Source of the DNA: Halomarinibacterium sp041392125
GTDB taxonomy: Bacteria; Bacteroidota; Bacteroidia; Flavobacteriales; Flavobacteriaceae
Direction of reading: 5' to 3'
NCBI GenBank assembly: GCA_041392125.1
Contig: JAWKMR010000004.1
Span: 270,088 to 334,087, forward strand
Length of the DNA stretch: 64,000 nucleotides
The position numbers and the translations under genes were made by a program. Shown here in pieces: positions 1 to 7,736 of the stretch. The notes beneath the pieces were generated by a model. That model searched no databases. It was given only the letters and a program-made list of their open reading frames with translations, and was not told the DNA's origin. The number at the start of each line of letters is the position of its first letter. The first letter of the stretch is position 1.

Positions 1-1026
1 GATACGAAGGATAAACTCTTCGCTCAAATTGTGCTCTTCTCCTTCCAAAATCATTTTGCCTAAAATTTCATTCCATCGTTTCGATTGCAGAATGGCGACG
101 TTATTTTTACGTTTCAATTCTCCAATGGCATCGGCAATTTTCATGCGTTTTCCTAAAATTTCTAATAATTGATTATCGACAACATCAATTTTGGTACGTA
201 ATGTTTCGAGCTTATTTTTAAACTCAACCGCGTCTCCTTCCTCTTTCCGTATTTTTAAATCAATGGTCATTTGCTTCAGTGTTGCCGGCGTAATTTGCTG
301 TGCAGCATCGCTCCAAGCGTTATCTGGGTCGTAATGGGTTTCCACCATGAGGCCATCATAGTTTAAATCCAGGGCCGTTTGGCAGAGATCAAAAATAATA
401 TCCCTGCGCCCAGCAATGTGTGAAGGGTCCAGAATAAGCGGCAAATCTGGAAACCTATTTTGCAGGTCGATAGCAATTTGCCATTCGGGATTATTGCGGT
501 ATTTGGTTTTTTCGTAGGTTGAAAATCCGCGATGGATCACTCCAAGGTTTTTCACATTGGCACTATAAAATCGTTCCACCGCACCCAACCAAAGTGATAA
601 ATCGGGATTTACCGGATTTTTGATAAGGACTATTTTATCGGTTCCCTTTAAAGCATCGGCTATTTCTTGTACAATGAACGGAGAAACAGTAGAACGGGCT
701 CCCACCCATAATATATCCACATCATGCTGTAAAGCCAAATCTACATGGTTGGCATTGGCAACTTCGGTAGTGGTTAACATACCCGTTTCTTCCTTTGCTT
801 TTTGTAACCATTTCAACCCTAGAGCACCAACCCCTTCAAAGTTTCCCGGGCGGGTTCTAGGTTTCCAGATTCCTGCCCGCAAAACGGTAGCATCGGTGTT
901 TTTTAATTCATGAGCTATTTTAAGAACCTGAGCTTCCGTTTCTGCACTGCATGGCCCAGCAATAACCAACGGATGCGACAACTTCATGGCTTCCAGCCAA
1001 TTTCTTAATTCTTTTGTATTTTCCAT
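1..1026 (-). CDS. aroG: Bifunctional 3-deoxy-7-phosphoheptulonate synthase / chorismate mutase type II (3' end outside window)
   Basis: Makes DAHP from phosphoenolpyruvate and erythrose 4-phosphate (first step of the shikimate pathway) and converts chorismate to prephenate. The minus-strand translation starts MENTKELRNWLEAM and shows the DAHP synthase motifs AGPCSAE and KPRTRPG, then IKNPVNPD and DPSHIAGRR. A helical AroQ-like chorismate mutase domain follows (LRTKIDVVDNQLLEILGKRM, then KRKNNVAILQSKRWNEIL). The frame is still open at base 1, so the gene is partial. Start: ATG at 1026, which shares one base with the pheA stop; an in-frame ATG at 1029 gives a 4-nt overlap. It is almost certainly translationally coupled to pheA and controlled by the same upstream attenuator. 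Confidence 0.93.
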   Translation of the reverse strand, partial: MENTKELRNWLEAMKLSHPLVIAGPCSAETEAQVLKIAHELKNTDATVLRAGIWKPRTRPGNFEGVGALGLKWLQKAKEETGMLTTTEVANANHVDLALQHDVDILWVGARSTVSPFIVQEIADALKGTDKIVLIKNPVNPDLSLWLGAVERFYSANVKNLGVIHRGFSTYEKTKYRNNPEWQIAIDLQNRFPDLPLILDPSHIAGRRDIIFDLCQTALDLNYDGLMVETHYDPDNAWSDAAQQITPATLKQMTIDLKIRKEEGDAVEFKNKLETLRTKIDVVDNQLLEILGKRMKIADAIGELKRKNNVAILQSKRWNEILGKMILEGEEHNLSEEFILRI

Positions 1027-1883
1027 CATTGCATTTTTAATAATTCACTGGGTGTATTCTCTTTATTTTGTGCATAGGTTCCTAATATTTTGAAATTATT
1101 TACATAGGGGTTCAATTCGGATATAGCCTCATTCAAATTCTGCGGATCGGTAAAAGTGACATCTACAAAAAAAGCATAACGCCAAGGGGTATCGACCACA
1201 GGAAGCGATTGAATTTTTGTTAAGTTAATATCATGAGAAGCCATAATTTGCAATGCTTTACTCAACGTTCCTACTTCATGACCCAGCTGAAATCGTATGG
1301 AAGCTTTGTTAATTATCTTTTTATTCTTGGCAACACCTCTGTTTGAGATGAGGACAAAACGTGTCTGATTTTCTTTCATATCCTGAATATTACTATCCAA
1401 AATCTTTAATCCGTATCGTTCTGCCACTTGTTTTCCGGCAATAGCTGCGACTCCTTTTAAGTTATTTTCGCGAATGCGTTTGGCCTCACTTGCAGTATCG
1501 TTTCCTTCAATAATTTTGAATTGCGGCGGAAATTTTCTTAGATATTCTCTACACTGAAGCAACGCCACAGGGTGAGAATGCACCTCAAAAATATCGATGA
1601 TCGATTCGGTTTCTAACGCCATGAGATACATCTGGATATTCAGAAAAACTTCATCAATAATTTCAAAATCTCCTTTTTCAACCAAATTGTAATTGGGAAG
1701 CAAAGAACCCGTAAGGGTATTTTCTATAGCTATAACGCCAAAATCGGCTTTGTTCTTTTTTACACTTTGGGTAACGCCGTCAAAGGTGTCGCACTTTACC
1801 AAATCTACTTGCTGATTAGGGAATAATTTTTGAACGGCCTCATCGTGAAAAGAACCTTCAATTCCTTGGATTGCAATTTTCAT
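1026..1883 (-). CDS. pheA: Prephenate dehydratase
   Basis: Converts prephenate to phenylpyruvate, the committed step of phenylalanine synthesis. At 285 aa it has the monofunctional layout: catalytic domain at about residues 2-182 with the TRF motif at 174-176, then a C-terminal ACT regulatory domain at about 194-275. The position of the ESRP effector motif reads QSLP (225-228), so Phe feedback could differ from the enterobacterial enzyme. There is no fused chorismate mutase; that activity lies in the overlapping downstream gene. A Phe-rich leader peptide and a Rho-independent terminator lie just upstream, which argues for attenuation by charged tRNA-Phe. Confidence 0.95.
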   Translation of the reverse strand: MKIAIQGIEGSFHDEAVQKLFPNQQVDLVKCDTFDGVTQSVKKNKADFGVIAIENTLTGSLLPNYNLVEKGDFEIIDEVFLNIQMYLMALETESIIDIFEVHSHPVALLQCREYLRKFPPQFKIIEGNDTASEAKRIRENNLKGVAAIAGKQVAERYGLKILDSNIQDMKENQTRFVLISNRGVAKNKKIINKASIRFQLGHEVGTLSKALQIMASHDINLTKIQSLPVVDTPWRYAFFVDVTFTDPQNLNEAISELNPYVNNFKILGTYAQNKENTPSELLKMQ

Positions 1884-1907
1884 AATCTTTGTTTTACATT
1901 ATTACAT

Positions 1908-1940
1908 AAAAAAACCCGGAAGTAGATTCCGGGTTTTTTT
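1908..1940 (-). terminator. Attenuator terminator in the pheA leader
   Basis: On the minus strand a stem ACCCGGAA/TTCCGGGT with a 5-nt loop is preceded by an A-run and followed by seven T. It ends about 24 nt before the pheA start codon, inside the transcript, so it must be conditional. The upstream segment at 1967-1976 (AACCCGGGTT) can pair with the 5' half of this stem and act as an antiterminator. Confidence 0.88.
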
Positions 1941-1957
1941 CATATTGTTATCATTAA

Positions 1958-2029
1958 TTACAATACAACCCGGGTTTTACCAGTAAAGTAAAAAAACCAA
2001 AAGTTGAAATACGTAAAAAATGTGTTCAT
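1958..2029 (-). CDS. Phenylalanine leader peptide (attenuator)
   Basis: A 23-codon minus-strand ORF starts at ATG 2029. Residues 4-15 read FFTYFNFWFFYF: seven Phe, two Tyr and one Trp in twelve codons. The 3' codons (ACC CGG GTT) overlap the segment able to pair with the terminator's 5' half. A ribosome stalled at the Phe codons would leave that segment free to block the terminator; a ribosome that reads on would cover it. This is the classic peptide-leader attenuation layout. Too short for ordinary gene callers. Confidence 0.85.
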   Translation of the reverse strand: MNTFFTYFNFWFFYFTGKTRVVL

Positions 2030-2045
2030 TGTGTTGTTTGTTTTG

Positions 2046-2076
2046 CTAAAGTAATCATTACTTTATAACAACAAAA
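2046..2076 (-). promoter_or_regulatory. Promoter for pheA leader with overlapping 17-bp palindrome
   Basis: On the minus strand TTTTG (2076-2072), an 18-nt spacer, then TACTTTAG (2053-2046) fit the Bacteroidetes TTG / TAnnTTTG promoter with one mismatch. The palindrome AAAGTAATCATTACTTT (2048-2064, 8-bp arms, central C) covers the -7 box and could be an operator. Confidence 0.55.
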
Positions 2077-2123
2077 TCTTTTTTGCGTTTTTTTATTTGC
2101 GTAGTTTTACCTTTTTAAATGCG

Positions 2124-3023
2124 ATGTCTATAGAAGTTGCCCATATCACCAAAAATTATGGAAGCCAAAAAGCTTTAGATGATGTTTCCTTTTCTATAAA
2201 AAAAGGAGAGATTGTAGGGTTTTTAGGGCCTAATGGAGCCGGAAAATCTACCATGATGAAGATTTTAACCACCTATCTTTCAGCCTCTAATGGAACGGCA
2301 AAAGTACAGGGATTTTCGGTGGAAAAAGAAGCTTCGTCTGTTCAAAAAAAGGTAGGTTACTTAGCGGAGCACAATCCGTTATACTTAGACATGTATGTAA
2401 GAGAATATCTTTCTTTTAATGCTGAAGTCTACGGCGTTTCTAAAAAACAGATTGATGTGGTTATAGAACAAACCGGCCTTTCTTCTGAAGCACATAAAAA
2501 AATACAACAATTATCGAAAGGATATCGCCAGCGAGTGGGACTCGCCAATGCGTTGTTACACAATCCGGAGGTTTTAATTTTGGATGAACCCACCACAGGC
2601 TTAGACCCAAATCAACTTATGGAAATTCGCAGCCTCATTAAACGTGTGGGAAAAGAAAAGACGGTATTACTTTCTACTCACATTATGCAGGAAGTTGAAG
2701 CCATTTGCGATAGGGTGATTATTATTAATAAGGGAAAGATTGTGTTGGATTCCCCATTGGAGGATTTATCGAAAAATACAACTCAAATTATTGAAGTAGA
2801 ATTTGATTATCGAGTGGAGGAAGTAGCACTGCAGCAAATTAAATTTATTAAAAAGGTAGAAAACAAAACAGGCTTTATCTATCATTTACATTTTGAAACG
2901 GATGCAGACATGCGTGCCTCTGTATTTGATTTTGCTCACGATAATGGACTGAAAATACTTCAGTTACATCAAAAAAACACCTCCTTGGAAAAATTGTTTA
3001 CAGAGATTACTACTCAAAAATAA
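2124..3023 (+). CDS. gldA: Gliding motility-type ABC transporter ATP-binding protein GldA
   Basis: ATPase subunit of an ABC-2-type exporter. In flavobacteria GldA works with GldF and GldG and is required for gliding motility. Walker A is GPNGAGKST (about residues 35-43), the signature is LSKGYRQRVG, Walker B is VLILDEPTTGLDP, and a D-loop/H-loop (LLSTHIMQE) follows. A C-terminal extension of about 80 residues follows the ATPase core. I chose ATG 2124 (MSIEVAHITKNYG), which gives the usual GldA N-terminus; an in-frame TTG at 2097 would add nine residues. The gene is divergent from pheA, and its 3' end overlaps the convergent lipoprotein gene by 14 nt. gldF and gldG are not in the window. Confidence 0.82.
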   Translation: MSIEVAHITKNYGSQKALDDVSFSIKKGEIVGFLGPNGAGKSTMMKILTTYLSASNGTAKVQGFSVEKEASSVQKKVGYLAEHNPLYLDMYVREYLSFNAEVYGVSKKQIDVVIEQTGLSSEAHKKIQQLSKGYRQRVGLANALLHNPEVLILDEPTTGLDPNQLMEIRSLIKRVGKEKTVLLSTHIMQEVEAICDRVIIINKGKIVLDSPLEDLSKNTTQIIEVEFDYRVEEVALQQIKFIKKVENKTGFIYHLHFETDADMRASVFDFAHDNGLKILQLHQKNTSLEKLFTEITTQK

Positions 3024-3765
3024 GTCGGCCTTGATAGAGTTCTTCAACATCAACTTCCGGGGGTCTAATTTTACAAATAACATCTCCAACACTCACAATT
3101 TTTCCTTTAATCGATTGTCTGGGGGAGCAAATAATTTTGTTGGTACTTCTGTGAAATAATTCAACCCTTACAACCTCTAAATCTTCAGCCTCTATTCTAC
3201 AGTCACCGTCGGAGAGACCAAAAACTCCCAACCATGTTTTACCTTGTAAGCGGAATGTAGAATTACCATTAGCGTTGATTACTAAAATTTGAACATCTAA
3301 ATTGGTAAGATTAAAATCGCCATCGGTATGAAACTCATCTTCTTCTTCTCTATCTTCCGAAATTAGATGTATCCTATCGTTTGTTATTCTTCCAATATTT
3401 TCTACCGTTAAACCGGAGCTGTTTCTAACATAAAGCGTATCTACCGGTGCCGTAACATATACCGTGGTTGGTTGGGAATAATCCCTTACAAAATTACAAC
3501 TGTTTCTATCGCTTACTTTTAGGATGCTATCTTCTACACGTACTTTAATTTCGTTTAATAAATTTTCACCGGTTCTTACCATGACTCTTTTTTCGGGTCC
3601 TTCTACCAAAACCAGTTTCACTCGATCCCAAACAATAATTCTATTGAAATCTTGCACCTCATAAACTTCATCAACAATAGCACCGGAAGTTTGAAAGCAA
3701 TCTGATGCGTTTTCAGAATTACATCCAAAAAGAAATACTAATGATAGAATAATTAAATATCTCAT
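3010..3765 (-). CDS. GIN-domain (DUF2807-like) lipoprotein, copy B
   Basis: A predicted lipoprotein of 251 aa. The N-terminus MRYLIILSLVFLFGC carries a lipobox, then NSENASDCFQTSG. The rest is beta-rich with many short alternating strands, as in DUF2807/GIN 'auto-transporter adhesin head' proteins of Bacteroidetes. It ends EELYQGRLIFE. A neighbour with the same lipobox context and ending lies at 4907-5659, so the two are paralogs. I chose ATG 3765 because it places the lipobox correctly and leaves 5 nt after the upstream PagL-like stop. The function is unknown; pairing with a lipid A deacylase suggests an outer-membrane role. Confidence 0.8.
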   Translation of the reverse strand: MRYLIILSLVFLFGCNSENASDCFQTSGAIVDEVYEVQDFNRIIVWDRVKLVLVEGPEKRVMVRTGENLLNEIKVRVEDSILKVSDRNSCNFVRDYSQPTTVYVTAPVDTLYVRNSSGLTVENIGRITNDRIHLISEDREEEDEFHTDGDFNLTNLDVQILVINANGNSTFRLQGKTWLGVFGLSDGDCRIEAEDLEVVRVELFHRSTNKIICSPRQSIKGKIVSVGDVICKIRPPEVDVEELYQGRLIFE

Positions 3766-3770
3766 ACTAC

Positions 3771-4880
3771 TTAAAGTCTCATACCTATTCCAAACTCTAC
3801 TGCTTCTGCCTTTGCCCAATGAGCTTTTACAGTAATAGCAGCAAAAACATTATCATTAAACATATAACGCTTTAAACCCAACCTATTATAAATAATATTT
3901 TCAAATTCATAAGGTCGATAAATATAGCGCCCCAATTGAGAAACAAAAGCAACTCTATTAAACCTAAGTTCGTGGCCTATAAAAACTCCTACCCTTCTAT
4001 AATCCTCATTTCCTGTTAGTCCTTCACTGGGATATGCAATGGCTCTATAGCGAATTAAATTTATTAAAAAATAAGAAAAATAAACATCTACCCCTGCTTG
4101 AAAGGTACTTTTATAATTAATGCGTTTATCTGCAAAAAAGGAGAAGGTATAGAAAGGATATTGGCCTAAACCATTAACGTCGGCTTCATTTACTCCGGTT
4201 CTAAACACCACATTGGCATGAATTCTTTCCGCATAATTAGAACTTCTCCATGAACCCACGGGAATTCGTGTTGGGAAATTTATTTCGTCAAATTGATAGC
4301 TTAATCCTGCGCTGGCAAAAAATGTGTTGGTACTGTTATTAGGCGCTTTAAAGTTTGCATTAGAATAATGCAATACTCCTAAACTTAACTGCACACCCAA
4401 ACCATCAATAATATTTTCTTTAACAAACCCCGCTTTTACAAAAGTAGAACTTAAAAATCGACTCCCATAGGCGCTATTTTCATAATTGGTGTCGGGGTCA
4501 TAAGGGTTTGAGGCATAAGCTACTCCTTGACCCACAGTAACTCTAAGGTATCGTTCTAAAAAATACCAACTAAAATGGCCATACAATCCATAATTTTCGC
4601 CTAAAAAGGGATTCTTTAAATCTTGATATGAAAACGTAAACCCCCAATCCGGAAAGTTATACCTTCCTTCCCATTCATTCCAACCATAGGTTTTTCGGTT
4701 ATAGGAAAGCCAAAATCCATTGGGAAAATCGGTAATTAAGTGAGAAATGTCCGGGTTGTGTTCTATGATATTACCATAAAAATAATCTGCTTCAATAGAA
4801 AACGGTTTGATTTCATTTTGTTGCCCAAAAGAAATTTCAGCAACAAACATTAAAAACAACAGACTAAAAAAATTTTTCAT
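3771..4880 (-). CDS. PagL-like lipid A deacylase / acyloxyacyl hydrolase family protein, copy B
   Basis: Predicted outer-membrane beta-barrel hydrolase of 369 aa with a signal peptide (MKNFFSLLFLMFVAEISFG). The PagL-type His-x-Ser motif is visible as HYSNANFKAPNNSTN (H171, S173), with the Asn-rich stretch typical of the family. It ends in a typical outer-membrane final strand (AEAVEFGIGMRL). Longer than Pseudomonas PagL but in the range of the Bacteroidetes proteins annotated 'acyloxyacyl hydrolase'. It forms a two-gene unit with the GIN lipoprotein downstream. The 5661-6761 protein is a clear paralog (shared NFPDWG, SNPYDP/TNPFDL and GLTGNEDYRR/GLTGDEDYKR). Removal of a 3-O acyl chain is inferred from the family only. 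Confidence 0.75.
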   Translation of the reverse strand: MKNFFSLLFLMFVAEISFGQQNEIKPFSIEADYFYGNIIEHNPDISHLITDFPNGFWLSYNRKTYGWNEWEGRYNFPDWGFTFSYQDLKNPFLGENYGLYGHFSWYFLERYLRVTVGQGVAYASNPYDPDTNYENSAYGSRFLSSTFVKAGFVKENIIDGLGVQLSLGVLHYSNANFKAPNNSTNTFFASAGLSYQFDEINFPTRIPVGSWRSSNYAERIHANVVFRTGVNEADVNGLGQYPFYTFSFFADKRINYKSTFQAGVDVYFSYFLINLIRYRAIAYPSEGLTGNEDYRRVGVFIGHELRFNRVAFVSQLGRYIYRPYEFENIIYNRLGLKRYMFNDNVFAAITVKAHWAKAEAVEFGIGMRL

Positions 4881-4906
4881 AGCTTTTTAGAAGCCGTAAA
4901 TATACA

Positions 4907-5659
4907 TTAATCTTCAAAAATTAGTCGCCCAGTGTAGAATTCTTCTACTTCAACAACAGGGGGTCTTTGCACAGAAATAACATTACCGGTACCCCGTATA
5001 ACCCCTCGAATTCTATTTACCGGGTGTACCATCATTTTATTAGCACTTCGCTGAAAAACATACAAGTCGTTTACTATTAAATTAGCTCCTTCCAATCTGG
5101 GTACTTCATCTTCAAAAGCAATGGTCGCCTTTTCTGAAAAACCATCAATATAAAAGCCGCTATACCCATTGGCTTCTATTCTGAAATCTTCACAGCGCAC
5201 CGTTAAAGTAAAATCGCCACTCTTTTTGGAATCGGTTAGTCCTCCAGTGGTATTGCTTATCAATCGCAAAAAAGGAACATTTAACTCCCCTTCTCCAACG
5301 ACATGATAGATAGAACTATTGCGTATTTCGGTAATATTTTGTACAGTTACAATGGCTTTTGTGATACCAAAATCCCTCACAAGGTTACAACCGTTATGAT
5401 TTTTAACAACCAGGGTCTCCCCTTCTACTGCTACTGAAATATCATTTAATAAATTAGCACCGGTCTCTATTAAAACCTCCTGTGCGGGACCTTGTTTAAT
5501 AAGTAAAGAGACATCGTCTTCAATACGTATTTTCTGAAAAGCAGGTACATTAAAAGGTGTGGTCACCAAATTTCCATCGGTTTGAAAACAATCATTGGCG
5601 TTTTCACTATTACAAGAAACCAAAAGTACCGTCCAGATGATAAATCCTATTTTTTTCAT
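4907..5659 (-). CDS. GIN-domain (DUF2807-like) lipoprotein, copy A
   Basis: Predicted lipoprotein of 250 aa. The N-terminus MKKIGFIIWTVLLVSC contains a lipobox, followed by NSENANDCFQTDG, nearly the same as in the copy at 3010-3765. The beta-rich body and the ending EEFYTGRLIFED match that paralog. ATG 5659 was chosen over an upstream in-frame start at 5701, because the longer form buries the signal peptide and overlaps the upstream gene. The stop of the upstream PagL-like gene is one base away. It probably sits in the outer membrane; no enzymatic motif is visible. Confidence 0.8.
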   Translation of the reverse strand: MKKIGFIIWTVLLVSCNSENANDCFQTDGNLVTTPFNVPAFQKIRIEDDVSLLIKQGPAQEVLIETGANLLNDISVAVEGETLVVKNHNGCNLVRDFGITKAIVTVQNITEIRNSSIYHVVGEGELNVPFLRLISNTTGGLTDSKKSGDFTLTVRCEDFRIEANGYSGFYIDGFSEKATIAFEDEVPRLEGANLIVNDLYVFQRSANKMMVHPVNRIRGVIRGTGNVISVQRPPVVEVEEFYTGRLIFED

Positions 5660-5660
5660 A

Positions 5661-6761
5661 TTAAATTCTAACTCCAACACCAAATTCGATTGCTTCTGCA
5701 TTCACCGCATGAGCTTTTACGGTTCCTACTGCAAAGATTTTTTCGGTAATATAATGCTTGACCCCAATGCGAGTGTACGTTCTTGTTTCATATTTATAGG
5801 GCCAATACACATAATAACCCAATTGTGTAGGAATGGCAAAATTACCCAACCGAAACTCATGCCCAACAAAAACACTTGCCCTTTTATAATCTTCATCACC
5901 TGTTAATCCGGAATTTGGAAAGGAAGCTGCACGATATTCAATTTCCTTTTTCAAAAACGTTGCAACAAAATATTCTGCACCCAATTGCAGCGTACTTTGG
6001 TAATTGAGTCGTTTGTCTACAAAAGCTGTAAATACATAAAACGGATGTTGACCCAAACCAATATAATCTCCTTCATTAACACCTCCCCGCACCACAAAGT
6101 TGAATTTAATTTTTTCTGAAAAACTTTTTGAGGTAACTTCATCTGAAAGATATTCATGCGTTGTTTCTTTATTAAAGTCGTAGAATACTCCCAAGTTAAG
6201 GGAAGCTACATTGGTACCGGAATTAGGCGCTTTAAAACTTCCGTTAGAATGATGCACTAAAGAGAGTCCTGCCTGTAACCCAAAACCTCGATATACCTGG
6301 GGTTTGTAATAATTGAATAATAGATACGTAGAACCTACCAAGTGACTTCCGTAGGCATTGTTTTTAAAATTGGTCTCCAGATCAAAAGGGTTGGTATTGT
6401 AGGCTATACCTTCGGCAACTCTAAACTGAAGTGTACGGTTAAAAAAATAAAAATTATAATGCCCATACAAACCTATATTTTGACCTAAAACCGGGTTATT
6501 AAAATCTTCAAACAACACGGAAATGCCCCAATCGGGAAAATTATACGACTGTTGCCAGTACTTTTCTCCAAAAGTCTTTTTGTTGTAACTTATAATAAAT
6601 CCATTGGGGTGACCTTTCACCAAATGTGTCACATTTTTGTTATGTCCTAGCATCTTTCCATAAAAATGCTGGATTTCTATACTGCTTGCAGAAGCACTTT
6701 TTTCCTGAGAGAAAAGCGGGAAAGAGATAAGAAATATAAACAATAACCATTTTTGGGACAT
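5661..6761 (-). CDS. PagL-like lipid A deacylase / acyloxyacyl hydrolase family protein, copy A
   Basis: Secreted, predicted outer-membrane beta-barrel protein of 366 aa (signal MSQKWLLFIFLISFPLFSQ). The putative catalytic H-x-S lies in HHSNGSFKAPNSGTN (H170, S172). The last strand (AEAIEFGVGVRI) is typical of an outer-membrane barrel. It begins 18 nt after the metF stop and no terminator is visible between them, so it may be read as the distal part of the SAM-riboswitch operon. Paralog of the protein at 3771-4880. Its activity on lipid A is inferred from family motifs. Confidence 0.75.
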   Translation of the reverse strand: MSQKWLLFIFLISFPLFSQEKSASASSIEIQHFYGKMLGHNKNVTHLVKGHPNGFIISYNKKTFGEKYWQQSYNFPDWGISVLFEDFNNPVLGQNIGLYGHYNFYFFNRTLQFRVAEGIAYNTNPFDLETNFKNNAYGSHLVGSTYLLFNYYKPQVYRGFGLQAGLSLVHHSNGSFKAPNSGTNVASLNLGVFYDFNKETTHEYLSDEVTSKSFSEKIKFNFVVRGGVNEGDYIGLGQHPFYVFTAFVDKRLNYQSTLQLGAEYFVATFLKKEIEYRAASFPNSGLTGDEDYKRASVFVGHEFRLGNFAIPTQLGYYVYWPYKYETRTYTRIGVKHYITEKIFAVGTVKAHAVNAEAIEFGVGVRI

Positions 6762-6779
6762 GCCGCAAAAATAACTTTT

Positions 6780-7736
6780 TTAAAAGATTTCTGAAGCGAT
6801 TGTTTTGATATTGTTGCTCTTGCCCATAGAATAATAATGCAGCACCGGAACACCATTTGCAATAAGCTCTTTACTTTGTGCAATACACCATTCTATTCCT
6901 ACTTGACTTACCGCATCATTATCCTTACACTTTACCACTTCCATAATTAAATCGTCCGGAAGATCTACATTGAATCGATGCGGAATTAAATTGAGTTGTT
7001 TTTTGGTGGCAATAGGCTTTAATCCCGGAATAATAGGCACTGTAATTCCTTCTTTTCGGCATTTATCCACAAAACTGAAGTACTTTTCATTGTCAAAAAA
7101 CATTTGAGTAACAATATACGTAGCGCCTTTAGCAATTTTCTTTTTAAGAAAAAAGATATCACTATCCATACTAGGGGCTTCCAGGTGTTTTTCCGGATAT
7201 GCGGCGACACCAATACAAAAATTGGTAGGTGTTGTATTTTGAAGCTCTTCCTCGAGATATTTTCCGTTGTTTAAATCGGTAATTTGAGACACCAATTGAC
7301 TCGCATATTGATGCCCATCCTTTTGCGGGGTAAAATAAGTTTCACTTTTCACGGCATCTCCCCGAAGCGCCATTACATTATCAATCCCCAGAAAGCCTAA
7401 ATCAATTAAAAAGTTTTCGGTATCTTCTTTACTGAAACCGCCACATAAAATGTGGGGTATGGCATCCACATCATATTTATTTTGAATAGCCGCACAAATA
7501 CCTACGGTACCCGGACGTTTCCGAACCACTTGTTTTTGCAACAAACCATTATCCAGTTCTTTATACACATACTCTTCTCGATGGTAGGTTACATCTATAA
7601 AGGGAGGGTTAAATTCCATAAGTGGATCGATACCATCAAATATAGATTGTATGTTTTGACCTTTTAATGGAGGCAATATTTCGAAGGAAAACTGGGTTTT
7701 CCCGTTTGAATTTTCAATATGTTCAGTTACTTTCAT
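6780..7736 (-). CDS. metF: 5,10-methylenetetrahydrofolate reductase
   Basis: Reduces 5,10-methylene-THF to 5-methyl-THF, the methyl donor for methionine synthase. 318 aa, about the usual length for bacterial MetF. Visible family segments are FSFEILPPLKG at the N-terminus, PPFIDVTYH, the flavin-binding region around ALRGD, and TQMFFDNEKYF. Its start codon directly abuts the metH stop (0 nt), so the two are translationally coupled. It is the last methionine gene of the SAM-I-controlled operon. Confidence 0.95.
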   Translation of the reverse strand: MKVTEHIENSNGKTQFSFEILPPLKGQNIQSIFDGIDPLMEFNPPFIDVTYHREEYVYKELDNGLLQKQVVRKRPGTVGICAAIQNKYDVDAIPHILCGGFSKEDTENFLIDLGFLGIDNVMALRGDAVKSETYFTPQKDGHQYASQLVSQITDLNNGKYLEEELQNTTPTNFCIGVAAYPEKHLEAPSMDSDIFFLKKKIAKGATYIVTQMFFDNEKYFSFVDKCRKEGITVPIIPGLKPIATKKQLNLIPHRFNVDLPDDLIMEVVKCKDNDAVSQVGIEWCIAQSKELIANGVPVLHYYSMGKSNNIKTIASEIF

